A stretch of 64,000 nt of DNA from Bacteroides intestinalis (GCF_902364365.1 NZ_CABJDN010000002.1:308131-372130), one strand, 5' to 3'; numbered from the stretch's first letter, positions 18,901 to 28,336 are shown. The notes: a model not told the origin generated them from the sequence alone. Translations and numbers: made by a program.

Positions 18901-19084
18901 CAAGCTGAACCTACAGAATGTGAAAGTATATGCCAACCTGCAAAACGTATACACCTGGACCAACTACTCCGGTTATGACCCCGAAGTGGGCTGTATGTAT
19001 GGCGATGCTCTGATGAACGGTCTGGACTACGGTCGCTATCCTTCACCGCGTATTTATACATTCGGTTTAAACGTTTCTTTCTAA
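15941..19084 (+). CDS. SusC-like TonB-dependent outer membrane transporter (pair 1)
   Basis: A 1047-residue outer membrane protein of standard SusC size. Signal peptide about 1-26; CarboxypepD_reg-like beta-sandwich about 28-112 (VKGVVKDATGESVIGASV, then DIDGNFTL); TonB-box-like DEVVVVGYGQ; plug domain about 120-235 with the usual IRIRGINSLN and LKDASATAIYGARASNGVI; then the 22-strand barrel ending in the aromatic terminus GLNVSF. It should import xylan oligosaccharides driven by TonB. First gene of the operon activated from 15575-15940; the SusD partner starts 8 bp after its stop. Confidence 0.95.
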   Translation: MKCTNYCFKPLGLLFLLCLIPLWAFSQNITVKGVVKDATGESVIGASVVQKGTSNGIITDIDGNFTLNVPSNSTIVISFVGYKTQEIPVAGKTQINVTMKEDTEMLDEVVVVGYGQMKRSDLTGSVVSVNDQAIKKSVPTSIDQVLQGRAAGVQIQANSGTPGASSAIRIRGINSLNATNQPIFVIDGVVVDAATDDETNNPLSSINPSDIVSMDVLKDASATAIYGARASNGVIMITTKRGQAGEATITYDGYIGWQNMPKHLDMMNLREYAEHHNSRAAAGIVTQSSAFVRPDMLGEGTDWQDELFQNAMMTSHNLSLTGGSDKATYAISAGYLDQDGIALGSGFKRLSLRGNLDAQVKKWLKAGINFSLADSKQKVGCDNNIIMNALQQQPSVAVTNADGGFDGPDDVWMPVNPVAYATIRDNYNKKINFRFNTYLEATLMDGLSFKTELSADYNLNKFYYYEPDYKFGVITNETRTGRWTKTDTKYWSWRNILTYNKTFARVHSINVMLGQEMSQSHWETQVSNATGYLSNSTKDPSAGDVSKSSGTGSQSDNSIASFFGRAFYSYDDRYLLTATLRRDGSSKFARGNRWGWFPSAALGWKLSNESFLKDNDVINNLKLRFGWGATGNQNVENWAYMAMLSSKTTPWGVGVLTGNTPNPELKWETTYSTNIGLDLSLFQNRIEFIADVYYKKTKDLLLQLPLPSYLGSAGAGSASNPWANVGSLENKGIELTLNTVNIDKKGFQWRSNFVFSLNRNKVLELDTESASIEKTYSVGSENSIVTRTVVGQPIGQFWGYKVIGRFDKAEDFYYKDKEGNVKPVALPAGSSIEEGKTWIGDYIFADLNNDGVIDNNDCTFIGNPEPKFTYGIGNTFSWKGFDLTIFLSGSYGNDVLNYNRRYIENPRVNSNLLKSAANYAVLERINPDGPDDFRNLRVANTSTTLPRISASTTNANNRVSDLYIEDGSYLRIQNISLGYTLPKKWVNKLNLQNVKVYANLQNVYTWTNYSGYDPEVGCMYGDALMNGLDYGRYPSPRIYTFGLNVSF

Positions 19085-19091
19085 CCTCAAA

Positions 19092-20813
19092 ATGAGAAAA
19101 CAAATGAAAAGCAAATTAATACTTATAATGGCTTTGACCGGTGGAATGTCACTGGCAAGCTGCGAGGACTTTCTGGATCAAGAAAACACTACGAACCTCA
19201 ACCAGGAAACTTTCTTCGACAGCGATGCGGCTATCACAGCTGCAACAGCTCCACTTTACAACTATGTATGGTCCAGCTTCAACGAGAAGGCCTACTACTC
19301 CATGGGCGACGGTCGTGCCAATAACATCACCGCTCAATATTCGGACTATATCTATCCGTATACCAACCTGAACGAAACTTCACTCGCCGCCGGACTCGAC
19401 GATGCCTGGGGAGCTTTCTACTCGGTAGTGGCGCAAGCCAACAATACGATCAATAACATCCGGAATCATGCTTCTGCCAACGTAAGTGAGACAGCCAAGA
19501 CCCAAGGCATAGCCGAAGCACGTTTCATGCGCGGAACAGCCTATTGGTATCTGGCTTCCCTCTGGGGACTGGCCATCATCTACGAGAACACTTCGGACCT
19601 GGTGAACAACTACGTGGTTCCCGCCAACAACCGCACCGACGTGATGGAATTTGCCATCCGCGACCTGGAATATGCGGCTGCATATCTCCCGGACACTCCT
19701 GCACAGACCGGACGGGTTACCAAGTACAGTGCTTTCGGTATGCTCTCACGTGTATACCTCTCCATGGCCGGACTGACCGACAACGGCGAATACAATGGAA
19801 GCAACATAGCTACCGACCCGAACCGGGGCACGCGCAACACGTATTATCTGGATCTGGCCAAGAAAGCAGCCTTGAGAGTTGTGGGTACTTCCAATTATGA
19901 TCTGATGGATAACTATGGCGACCTCTTCACGTATGCAAACAACAATTGCAAAGAAGCGCTCTTCCAGCTGCAATGGCTCTCCGGTTCCAAAGATGTTCTT
20001 CCCTGGGGAAGTATGCAGGCTATCACTACCTTCTTTGGCTGGTCTACCATGGTGACGGACGCCACCAACTGGGGCGGTGCCACTTATTGTTCTTGGGACT
20101 TATGGGACGAATATGATCCGAAAGACGTCATCCGCCGCCACTACTCCGTGGCTTCCTATGGCGAACATTATCCGGATATGAATGTCCGTGGCGGTGGCTA
20201 CACGTATGGTGTGACCGAAAATCGCGGAAGCCAAGGTGCAAACATCAAGAAATATGTGATCGGAACAAATGCCGACAATGGTGTAAGTTATCAACAAAGT
20301 AGTGGTCTGAACACGCACATGCTCAGACTGGCGGAAGTTTATCTGAACCTGGCGGAAGCCATCCTGGGTAATAATGCTTCGACTACGGATCCCACAGCCT
20401 TATTCTATTATAACAAAGTGCGCGCTCGTGCAGGCATGCCGACAAAAGATAGCAATGAAGCCATCACTTACGAAGACCTGCGCTACGAACGCCGCATCGA
20501 ACTGGCTTTTGAAGGGCAATACTGGTACGACCTGATCCGCCGCTCCTACTACAAGCAGCAGGAAGTGGTGAACTACATGAACAACCAGAACCGTAACGCC
20601 AGCTACGACTATAACGAAACCACCGGAAAGTATGAAATCAGTGAAGATTACGTTGCTCCCGGAAAAGGCGTGGCCACGGCTACGGCAAGCAGCCTGACGC
20701 TCCCTGTTTCAGACGTAGACCAAAACAAGAACCACTATCTCAGCGGCACTATTCAAACCGTACCCTATGCTTTCGGCGAGAGAGAAGTGTCCGTAGCAGA
20801 TTTATACAAATAA
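19092..20813 (+). CDS. SusD-like glycan-binding lipoprotein (pair 1)
   Basis: A 573-residue RagB/SusD family lipoprotein. Lipobox LASC with Cys24; the acidic CEDFLDQE after it fits export to the cell surface. The N-terminal TPR-like SusD motifs (GTAYWYLASLWG, later LRLAEVYLNLAEAI and LRYERRIELAFEG) are clear. It caps the SusC barrel and delivers glycan. The start may be at 19092 or four codons later (19104); both give the same mature protein. Confidence 0.95.
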   Translation: MRKQMKSKLILIMALTGGMSLASCEDFLDQENTTNLNQETFFDSDAAITAATAPLYNYVWSSFNEKAYYSMGDGRANNITAQYSDYIYPYTNLNETSLAAGLDDAWGAFYSVVAQANNTINNIRNHASANVSETAKTQGIAEARFMRGTAYWYLASLWGLAIIYENTSDLVNNYVVPANNRTDVMEFAIRDLEYAAAYLPDTPAQTGRVTKYSAFGMLSRVYLSMAGLTDNGEYNGSNIATDPNRGTRNTYYLDLAKKAALRVVGTSNYDLMDNYGDLFTYANNNCKEALFQLQWLSGSKDVLPWGSMQAITTFFGWSTMVTDATNWGGATYCSWDLWDEYDPKDVIRRHYSVASYGEHYPDMNVRGGGYTYGVTENRGSQGANIKKYVIGTNADNGVSYQQSSGLNTHMLRLAEVYLNLAEAILGNNASTTDPTALFYYNKVRARAGMPTKDSNEAITYEDLRYERRIELAFEGQYWYDLIRRSYYKQQEVVNYMNNQNRNASYDYNETTGKYEISEDYVAPGKGVATATASSLTLPVSDVDQNKNHYLSGTIQTVPYAFGEREVSVADLYK

Positions 20814-20831
20814 CTTTAATACCAAACAGAT

Positions 20832-22211
20832 ATGAAAAACTTGAAATATATATGGCTCTTATGTCTTGCGCTGACCGCTGTCTGCTTCGTATCCTGCGAC
20901 GACGATGATAATCAGGACAGTAAACCGATCGTAATCTCAAAGATTTATCTTGAAGACTACAAGTCGGCAGTGCCCGACCGTGAAGTCCAGTTCGCCCGCC
21001 TGGGACAGCTGATCCGCATCGAGGGCAACGGTTTCCTGGGGATGAAGCGGGTTTATATCAACGGCTATGAAACCTTCTTCAACGTGGCATACGTGGCCGA
21101 TAACTCCATGCTGATTACCGTGGACAGCAAAACTCCTGTTGTAAATGCACCGGACGATGTACGCAATAAGATACGTCTGGTAAAATCGGGTGCGGAACTA
21201 GAGTACACTTTTGAAATCCGCTCAGCAGCCCCCAGTATCTCACGCATCAGCAACACGCTGCCGCAAGCACAGGAAAAAGTGACTGTATATGGCACCGGAC
21301 TGCACGAAACAAGCAAAGTGACCTTGCCGGGCGGAACTGAAATCACTGCCGGCATAGAAAGTGATGAAGACGGTGAATGGTATTCATTCACAATGCCTTC
21401 GGGCATCACAGCCAGTGGTTCCATCACTTCGGAAGGTGCTAACGGTATTGCCATCACTCCCGCTTACTTCAATGACAGCAATTGCATGATACTCAACTTC
21501 GATGGCAAAGGCGCACAAGGTTCGTGGAACTGGAGCGAGACAGGTTCTATGATCAGTGCAGATGATCTTGTAAATGATCCGGATGATTCTGGCCGCGGCA
21601 AGTGCCTGCAGATTGTTCCGGACCGCCTACTGACCGGAAATGGAGTAGCCGCCGGTAAACCGCGTGTTACCGAATGTTGGACGGTGGGTGCCGGTGAAGA
21701 CGAAACGGTGGATTGGTCTTACATGTACTCCCACATCCCGGCCACTACCGCTCTGACGGATGTCGCCTTCCAATTTGACATCAACGTACCCGATGCGTGG
21801 ATCGGAACCGGACATATTCAGATCTGCCTATTCAATAATTTCAATTATGGAGGAATAGGTTCTGATGACGACGGACAACGCACTGCATTCTATGTGCCTT
21901 ACATCCAGGATGGCGCAGTAGTTCCTTTTACTACGACCGGCTGGCAGACCGTTACCATTCCTTTCAGCGAATTCGGCTACTACAAGAAGCAATTGGAAGA
22001 GGGCACCACAACTCCTACTTTCCAAACAGTTGTCGATGACCGTCTGGCTGCCACATACCAGAACTTTGGTGTAGGTTTCGTGAATACCGATTTCACGTAT
22101 GGGGGAGTAAGCATTACTTCCACACTCTTCAAAACGAAGATCTATCTGGACAACTTGCGCGTAGTTCCTTGCGCAAGCGTCACGGTTTCGGACTTCGACG
22201 ATGAGGAATAA
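20832..22211 (+). CDS. Surface glycan-binding lipoprotein with IPT/TIG domains
   Basis: A 459-residue lipoprotein (lipobox VSC, Cys22) with a strongly acidic tail after the Cys (CDDDDNQD), a surface-export mark in Bacteroides. Two IPT/TIG-like Ig folds are suggested at about 35-125 and 130-220 (for example RIEGNGFLGMKRVYINGYE and VTVYGTGLHETSKVTLPG). They are followed by a C-terminal beta-sandwich (about 225-450) that probably binds xylan. Position after SusC/D and before the GH10 is that of the surface glycan-binding protein in xylan and xyloglucan PULs. No catalytic motif is visible. Confidence 0.82.
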   Translation: MKNLKYIWLLCLALTAVCFVSCDDDDNQDSKPIVISKIYLEDYKSAVPDREVQFARLGQLIRIEGNGFLGMKRVYINGYETFFNVAYVADNSMLITVDSKTPVVNAPDDVRNKIRLVKSGAELEYTFEIRSAAPSISRISNTLPQAQEKVTVYGTGLHETSKVTLPGGTEITAGIESDEDGEWYSFTMPSGITASGSITSEGANGIAITPAYFNDSNCMILNFDGKGAQGSWNWSETGSMISADDLVNDPDDSGRGKCLQIVPDRLLTGNGVAAGKPRVTECWTVGAGEDETVDWSYMYSHIPATTALTDVAFQFDINVPDAWIGTGHIQICLFNNFNYGGIGSDDDGQRTAFYVPYIQDGAVVPFTTTGWQTVTIPFSEFGYYKKQLEEGTTTPTFQTVVDDRLAATYQNFGVGFVNTDFTYGGVSITSTLFKTKIYLDNLRVVPCASVTVSDFDDEE

Positions 22212-22253
22212 GGATAGATCACATTGTGTAACATGAATAAAAGAACATAGATT

Positions 22254-24584
22254 ATGAAACTAAATAAAATCATTCTTCCAGTAATGGCTTGCGCACTGAC
22301 ATTGAGCGGCTGTTACGATGAAAAAATGGAATGGGGCAAACCCGACGGGCACGGTGACGTCAACATCTCCGATATTCCCCTCGCATTGAAAGAGAAGCTG
22401 GCAAACTATGATTATATCAAAGCGTATGCCAAACAGTATGCGCCGCATATGACCATCGGTCTCGGTTTAGGTGCCGACCAATACATCAGCGATCCGCAAT
22501 ACAAGCAGGTGGCGGATGAGAACTTCCAGTTGTTCACCACCGGCAATGCCATGAAGCACTCGTCCGTAGTGAAGAACGACGGTACACTGGACTTCACAAC
22601 GATTGATGCCTTCCTGAATCTTGTACCGTCTGACATCCAGATATACGGACACAACTTCCTGTGGCACACACAGCAGAAACAGACTTATCTGAAATCACTG
22701 ATTGCTCCGGAAGTTATCATAGACGTTGATGATGATGATGTTTGCGAGAATATCATACCAAACAGTGACTTTGAAAATGGTACCATTGCAGGCTGGGGTG
22801 CTTGGGGGAATAATAACCCGACAATAAGTATCACTTCTCCGGGATACGACGGAAGCCAGTATGCAATGCTTATCACGAATCCTGCAGATGGTGGCACCGG
22901 CAACGCTTGGAAAGCTCAAACGGCCTACACTTTTGATACTCCGATTGAAGCCGGTACTACTTATGTGGTACAATTCTGGGCTAAGAGCAGTACGGGAGCA
23001 GGAAAACTTCAATTCCAGTATCAGAATGGTACGACTTACGGCAGCCAGGGTGGCTACAATACTTTTGATGTCGGAACTTCCTGGATATTGTGCCAGTACG
23101 AGTTCACTACAACCTATGAAGATGTGAACCGTATTCTTATCAACAGTGGTGAAATAGCCGGAGAATATACAATTGACAATTTTAAATTCGGCAAGAAGAT
23201 AGAAGAGAAAATGATCAATATCATAGACGACGGAAAATTCGAAGACGGAACTCTCGGCTCATGGATCGGTTGGGGAAACAATTCGACGCGTTCTATCTCT
23301 AACAAGGGAGAAGGCTATAACAGCGATTACTGCATGGTGATGGTCAATCCTTCTGACGGAGACTCCTGGAGTGCCCAGACTGCTCATTCATTCCCGGAAA
23401 CATTAACCGTGGGAAAGACCTATATGTATTCAGTTATGGTGAAAGCATCCGTTATCAATCCGGATTTCACCTTACAGGTGCAAGATGCCAGTGGTGGCAA
23501 TGGTGAAGGATACGTGAGTGCTGCAACAGCCGTCGATCAATGGATACCGATTGAAGGTGAATTTGTTTGCAAGAATGAAGGAATGGCACGTCTCTGTATT
23601 AACTACGGAAAAGCAGCTGGAACTTACTACATCGATAACTTCAAATTCGGTGAAAAGAAAGCTGCAGCAGAAACTAAAACTTTGCGTGCTGCAACCCGTG
23701 CCGGTGGCATCAGCTACAAGTTGAAGACTCCCGAAGAAAAGAAAGCCGCCCTGCTGGGTGCCATGGAATCATGGATTAAAGGCATGTTGGAGCATACGGG
23801 CGATCGCATCAAGGAATGGGATGTAATCAACGAACCGATTGCAGACGACGGACAATGGCGCGGTATCAGCGGTAACTTTATGAGCAACGGCGATGAAGCT
23901 CCTGACATAGCACCTGTGGAAGACGAAGAAAGCGGTCTGAACCTGAACTGGGCAACCGATCACTTCTATTGGGGATACTACATCGGTAAAGAATATGCCG
24001 TGAAAGCATTCGAGTATGCACGCAAATATGCAGCTGCCGACGCCAAACTTTATGTAAATGACTACAACCTCGAATCAAGCCCCAACAAACTGGCTGCTCT
24101 GATAGGATTTGTACAGTACATTGAAGATAATGGTCAGAAGGTCGACGGTATCGGTACTCAGATGCACGTATCATCCAGTATAACGAAAGATCAGGTAGAC
24201 GCTATGTTCAAGACTTTGGCTGCAACAGGCAAACTGATCCGGGTAACGGAATTGGATGTACAGGTAGGCACCACTACTCCATCGGCTGAACAATTGGCCA
24301 CACAGGCGGAAGTATATCAAATGATCTTCGACTCTTACCGGGTTAACGTACCACAGGCTCAGCAATCAGGTATCACCATCTGGACGCTGACCGACAGCAA
24401 AAAAGAACATGAATACTGGTTGTCGGACGATGCACCGAACCTTTTCGATGCAAACTATGGTCGCAAACATGCCTATAAAGGTGTATGCGATGGTATTGCC
24501 GGAAAAGACATTAGTGAAGATTTCAGCGGTGACGACTGGAAGAATGCGTATGAAACAGAAGGAGAAGGAACTCCAGCTGAATAA
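22254..24584 (+). CDS. GH10 endo-xylanase split by two tandem CBM4_9-like inserts
   Basis: A 776-residue lipoprotein (lipobox LSGC, Cys20). The GH10 barrel starts at about 35-155 (GNAMKHSSV, YGHNFLWHTQQ), is interrupted by two CBMs (about 166-310 and 320-475, each opening with a DFENG- or KFEDG-type motif), and resumes at about 490-770. Acid/base E527 (WDVINEP) and nucleophile E666 (VTELDVQ) are present. This split GH10 architecture is known from xylanases of B. ovatus and B. intestinalis. It should cut xylan at the cell surface. A strong hairpin follows at 24600-24629, so it probably ends the SusC operon. Confidence 0.93.
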   Translation: MKLNKIILPVMACALTLSGCYDEKMEWGKPDGHGDVNISDIPLALKEKLANYDYIKAYAKQYAPHMTIGLGLGADQYISDPQYKQVADENFQLFTTGNAMKHSSVVKNDGTLDFTTIDAFLNLVPSDIQIYGHNFLWHTQQKQTYLKSLIAPEVIIDVDDDDVCENIIPNSDFENGTIAGWGAWGNNNPTISITSPGYDGSQYAMLITNPADGGTGNAWKAQTAYTFDTPIEAGTTYVVQFWAKSSTGAGKLQFQYQNGTTYGSQGGYNTFDVGTSWILCQYEFTTTYEDVNRILINSGEIAGEYTIDNFKFGKKIEEKMINIIDDGKFEDGTLGSWIGWGNNSTRSISNKGEGYNSDYCMVMVNPSDGDSWSAQTAHSFPETLTVGKTYMYSVMVKASVINPDFTLQVQDASGGNGEGYVSAATAVDQWIPIEGEFVCKNEGMARLCINYGKAAGTYYIDNFKFGEKKAAAETKTLRAATRAGGISYKLKTPEEKKAALLGAMESWIKGMLEHTGDRIKEWDVINEPIADDGQWRGISGNFMSNGDEAPDIAPVEDEESGLNLNWATDHFYWGYYIGKEYAVKAFEYARKYAAADAKLYVNDYNLESSPNKLAALIGFVQYIEDNGQKVDGIGTQMHVSSSITKDQVDAMFKTLAATGKLIRVTELDVQVGTTTPSAEQLATQAEVYQMIFDSYRVNVPQAQQSGITIWTLTDSKKEHEYWLSDDAPNLFDANYGRKHAYKGVCDGIAGKDISEDFSGDDWKNAYETEGEGTPAE

Positions 24585-24599
24585 AGTGTGAAGACAGGA

Positions 24600-24629
24600 A
24601 ATCTGGTAAGGTTGAAACCTTACCAGATT
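24600..24629 (+). terminator. Hairpin after the GH10 gene
   Basis: A 13-bp perfect stem (24600-24612 with 24617-24629) and a 4-nt loop, 15 bp after the GH10 stop. The following T tract is weak, so termination may be partial, but it separates the SusC operon from the next promoter. Confidence 0.6.
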
Positions 24630-24715
24630 CCATTTAACAAATCATTCAGCAAATCCGGCAAAAACATCCGTTTTACCCCCTGAAACAGGGAAATGTACGA
24701 TAAACAAAAAATTAT

Positions 24716-24801
24716 GTAACATCATTGAGGAATGATGTAACCGAAATGAAGTTTTCTGCAACACTGCGAAAAGCTTTCTAAATTATAGCTCACTATCTTT
24801 G
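24716..24801 (+). promoter_or_regulatory. Activator-type promoter with three GTAAC half-sites at 21-bp spacing
   Basis: Half-sites GTAAC (24716), GTAAC (24737) and GCAACAC (24758) are each exactly 21 bp apart, on one face of the DNA. A -7 box TATCTTTG lies at 24794-24801 with no clear -33 box. With a start near 24808, the half-sites fall at about -92, -71 and -50. The same spacing and distances occur at the minus-strand promoters of the GH5 and xusA genes. Confidence 0.65.
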
Positions 24802-24842
24802 TTGCAATGAAAAACATCTCAAATCAATACCAGAGACAAACG

Positions 24843-26555
24843 ATGAAGAATTGGATTTTAACTTTAGTTTTGAGTGTAATGACAGTTGGGTATGTAAATG
24901 CTCAAAAGAGTACATTACAAAAACAAGGCAGCGCTACTCAATTAGTAGTAGACGGCAAACCATTTCTTATTTTAGGCGGTGAATTAGGGAATTCATCGGC
25001 AGCATGCACAGAAGATATCGAACGTATCTTCCCGAAGTTGCAACGGATGGGACTGAATACAGTACTCGTTCCCGCATACTGGGATTTGATAGAACCGCAG
25101 GAAGGACAATTCGACTTCACCCTCACAGATAAAGTCATCCGTCAAGCCCGGCAGAACGATCTGAAAGTAATCTTTCTTTGGTTCGGTGCCTGGAAAAACT
25201 CCATGAGTTGCTACGCTCCCCTCTGGTTCAAAGAAAACTATAAAAAATACCCGCGTGCTTATACACAAAAAGGAAAACCACTCGAAATAGCCAGCGCATT
25301 CTCTGAAAATGTATTCCAAGCCGACAACCGCGCTTTTTCCGGATGGATGGAACACGTTGCAGCCATTGATAAAGAGGAAGGTACCGTCATCATGATACAG
25401 ATAGAAAATGAAATAGGTATGCTGGAAGATGCAAGAGACTATTCCAAAGAAGCCAACGCATTGTTCAATGCACCGGTGCCCGCTGAATTAATGAGTTACT
25501 TGCAGAAAAATAAGAAAACGCTCCACCCCCAGATGCTTGAGAAATGGGAAAGCCAAGGTAGCAAGAAGCAAGGCACCTGGCAAGAAGTATTCGGAGCCGA
25601 TATTTACACCGATGAATTATTTATGGCCTGGCACTACGCCCGCTATGTGGAGAGAATGGCACAAAGCGCCCGGTCCATCTACAATATTCCACTATACGTG
25701 AACGCTGCCATGAACAGCCGCAACCGGAAGCCGGGAGAATATCCTTCTGCCGGTCCGCTGGCACACCTTATTGATATATGGCATTGCGGAGCGCCCGACA
25801 TCGACCTTCTTGCTCCCGACCTGTACGACAATGGCTTTACAGAGTGGGTAGCTAAATATAAATTGCACAACAACCCGTTGTTTATTCCCGAAATCAAACT
25901 GACAGACAATAATGGCGTAAGAGCTTTCTATATCTTTGGTGAGCATGATGCCATCGGTATCAGCCCGTTCTCCATCGAAGGTGGTTCCGACTCTCCCGAC
26001 TCTCCGTTGGTGAAAAGTTATCGTACGCTGAAAGAGTTCATGCCTCTGCTCGCTAAGTATCAGGGTAAAGGCGCAATGAAAGGATTACTCTTCGATCAGG
26101 AAAATAAAGAACGTATCATTTATCAGGATGATCTGAAGATAACCTGTCGCCATTTCTTTACTCTTCCCTGGGATGCGCGTGCCACCGATGGCAGTGTATG
26201 GCCCGAAGGTGGAGGTGCATTATTAAGACTGGCACCCAATGAGTATATCGTGGCAGGTAGCGGTATCGTTATCGAGTTTGAGAAAGCTACAGAAAATCAG
26301 GCCAAAGTTCGGGCGTTGGGCGAAGACGGATTTGTCCAGGCAGGAGGAAAGGGTGATGGAGTGATAAGTGATAAGGTGATGTGGAAAGGGGCACGATGCG
26401 GCATCGGTTCCGTAGATGAAGTGAAGGTAAACGAGGACGGTACGCTCTCTTACATCCGCCGTCTGAATGGTGATCAAGACCATCAGGGGCGCCATGTGCG
26501 TATCTCAGTGGGAGATTTCCAGATACTTCATGTGAAGTTGTATGAGTATAAGTAG
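24843..26555 (+). CDS. GH35-like beta-galactosidase with DUF5597 C-terminal domain
   Basis: 570 residues from the ATG at 24843, which opens a good signal peptide (MKNWILTLVLSVMTVGYVNA). An in-frame ATG at 24807 coincides with the predicted transcription start, so I prefer the internal one. The TIM barrel covers about 25-370, with acid/base E190 (QIENEIG) and nucleophile E350 (IPEIKL); the rest matches the DUF5597 beta domain. Related enzymes remove beta-galactose from plant glycans; here the target is probably a galactosyl decoration of complex xylan. Likely periplasmic. It starts a second transcript, together with the esterase that follows 37 bp later. Confidence 0.82.
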   Translation: MKNWILTLVLSVMTVGYVNAQKSTLQKQGSATQLVVDGKPFLILGGELGNSSAACTEDIERIFPKLQRMGLNTVLVPAYWDLIEPQEGQFDFTLTDKVIRQARQNDLKVIFLWFGAWKNSMSCYAPLWFKENYKKYPRAYTQKGKPLEIASAFSENVFQADNRAFSGWMEHVAAIDKEEGTVIMIQIENEIGMLEDARDYSKEANALFNAPVPAELMSYLQKNKKTLHPQMLEKWESQGSKKQGTWQEVFGADIYTDELFMAWHYARYVERMAQSARSIYNIPLYVNAAMNSRNRKPGEYPSAGPLAHLIDIWHCGAPDIDLLAPDLYDNGFTEWVAKYKLHNNPLFIPEIKLTDNNGVRAFYIFGEHDAIGISPFSIEGGSDSPDSPLVKSYRTLKEFMPLLAKYQGKGAMKGLLFDQENKERIIYQDDLKITCRHFFTLPWDARATDGSVWPEGGGALLRLAPNEYIVAGSGIVIEFEKATENQAKVRALGEDGFVQAGGKGDGVISDKVMWKGARCGIGSVDEVKVNEDGTLSYIRRLNGDQDHQGRHVRISVGDFQILHVKLYEYK

Positions 26556-26592
26556 GTAGTAGCTAAGTAGTGAATAAAAAGATAAATTAGAT

Positions 26593-28263
26593 ATGAATCA
26601 GGTTAGTTTTAATAAAGTTAGGTTGAGTCTGGCAGTGCTGCTTTGCCTTTGCGCTACTTCCATGGTAGATGCAAAGGTGAAGTTGCCTGCCTTGATTTCT
26701 GACGGAATGGTACTGCAACGGGAACAACCCATTAAAGTATGGGGCATGGCAGATGCCGGAGAAAGCATACAGGTAAAGTTCCTGAAAAATGCCGTTCCTA
26801 CAGGTGTAAAAGGAGGAAAACTGAAAGCCACTTACACAGCTACAGCAGATGAAAACGGTCAATGGACCCTTACCCTGCCTGCCATGAAACCGGGCGGACC
26901 TTACCTCCTTCAAGTAAATGACATCGAACTGAAAGATATTCTGGTGGGAGATGTATGGCTATGCTCCGGTCAATCCAATATGGAACTGCCCGTCAGCCGG
27001 GTTACGGATATGTTCCGTGATGAAATCTCCGCTTATGAGAACACGAATATACGGCAACTGAAAGTGCCCAATATCTTCAACTTCCATGCACCGCAAACGG
27101 ACCTGCCGAACTACGTTGCCTGGAAACCACTGACGCAGGAAAACGTAATGAACTTCTCTGCTCTGGGCTATTTCTTTGCCAAAGCCATGTATGAAAAGAA
27201 TGGCATACCCGTCGGACTGATAAACTCCAGTTGGGGCGGAACTCCCGTTGAGGCGTGGATAAGCGAGGAAGGACTGGAAGAATTTCCGAAGTATATTAAT
27301 GATAAACGGCAATATGAAGATGATGCTTATCTGAAAAGCATTAAACAGACAGAAGGTTTGAACTTCTATCGCTGGAACACTTCCCTATACCAGGGAGATG
27401 CAGGACTGCACGAAGCAACACCTTGGTATGCAGCCAACTACAATGATAAAGACTGGAAGACCGTTGATTTATTCTCTACCGACTGGGGAACCAACGGTTT
27501 GAATCCGATAAACGGTTCGCACTGGTTCCGCAAGGAAGTGGAAGTACCGCAAGACTGGAACGGAAAAGAAGCGACCCTGCGTTTAGGTTGCATTGTAGAT
27601 GCAGACTCCGTCTATGTGAACGGTACATTCGTAGGTACCATTTCCTACCAGTATCCTCCACGCATCTATACCATTCCGGCAGGTGTGTTGAAAGCAGGAA
27701 AGAATACAGTAACCATACGCCTCATCAGCAATAACGGTTATCCGCACTTTGTAAAGGAGAAGCCTTATAAAATTATTTGCGGAAATGAAGAAGTAAGCCT
27801 GCAAGGAGAATGGAAATACAGATTAGGTGCTTCCATGCCTCCGGCTCCGGGAATGATGTTCTTCTGTTACAAACCGGTATGCCTGTACAATGCCATGATT
27901 GCTCCGTTACAAAACTATGGCATCCGTGGTGTACTCTGGTATCAGGGAGAGTCCAATGTGGACCGCCGCAATGAATACGCCGCACTACTGACAGCTCTGA
28001 TTGCTGATTGGCGCAACACATTCGGCAACCCGGAATTACCTTTCTGCATTGTAGAGCTGGCAGACTTCCTGTCCCGAGATGACGCCAGCGGTCGGCAGGC
28101 CTGGGCTGAGATGCGCAAAGAACAGGCCAAAGTAGCCGAAACCAACCGGAACACCCGCCTCATCCGCAACAGTGACCTGGGCGAATGGAACGATATACAC
28201 CCATTGGATAAGAAAACCCTGGGACAACGCGCAGCAGAAAGTGCGTTGGAGAATAATAAATGA
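26593..28263 (+). CDS. SGNH-fold sialate O-acetylesterase-like carbohydrate esterase
   Basis: A 556-residue secreted protein (signal about 1-27). Catalytic Ser128 lies in SGQSNME and the Asp/His pair is D534-I-H536 (NDIHPLD). A beta-sandwich domain (about 265-410, with HWFRKEVEVP) is inserted between the two halves. It should remove acetyl groups from xylan or its side chains; members of this family act as acetylxylan esterases (some now CE20). It ends soon after the catalytic His, whereas many relatives run to about 640-690 residues, so a C-terminal portion seems absent. I see no in-frame continuation after the stop. Confidence 0.8.
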   Translation: MNQVSFNKVRLSLAVLLCLCATSMVDAKVKLPALISDGMVLQREQPIKVWGMADAGESIQVKFLKNAVPTGVKGGKLKATYTATADENGQWTLTLPAMKPGGPYLLQVNDIELKDILVGDVWLCSGQSNMELPVSRVTDMFRDEISAYENTNIRQLKVPNIFNFHAPQTDLPNYVAWKPLTQENVMNFSALGYFFAKAMYEKNGIPVGLINSSWGGTPVEAWISEEGLEEFPKYINDKRQYEDDAYLKSIKQTEGLNFYRWNTSLYQGDAGLHEATPWYAANYNDKDWKTVDLFSTDWGTNGLNPINGSHWFRKEVEVPQDWNGKEATLRLGCIVDADSVYVNGTFVGTISYQYPPRIYTIPAGVLKAGKNTVTIRLISNNGYPHFVKEKPYKIICGNEEVSLQGEWKYRLGASMPPAPGMMFFCYKPVCLYNAMIAPLQNYGIRGVLWYQGESNVDRRNEYAALLTALIADWRNTFGNPELPFCIVELADFLSRDDASGRQAWAEMRKEQAKVAETNRNTRLIRNSDLGEWNDIHPLDKKTLGQRAAESALENNK

Positions 28264-28336
28264 CGGACAACCGGGAACGGATAACAGCAAACGAACAACT
28301 GATTACTGACAATTAATAACTGAATAATACAGCACT

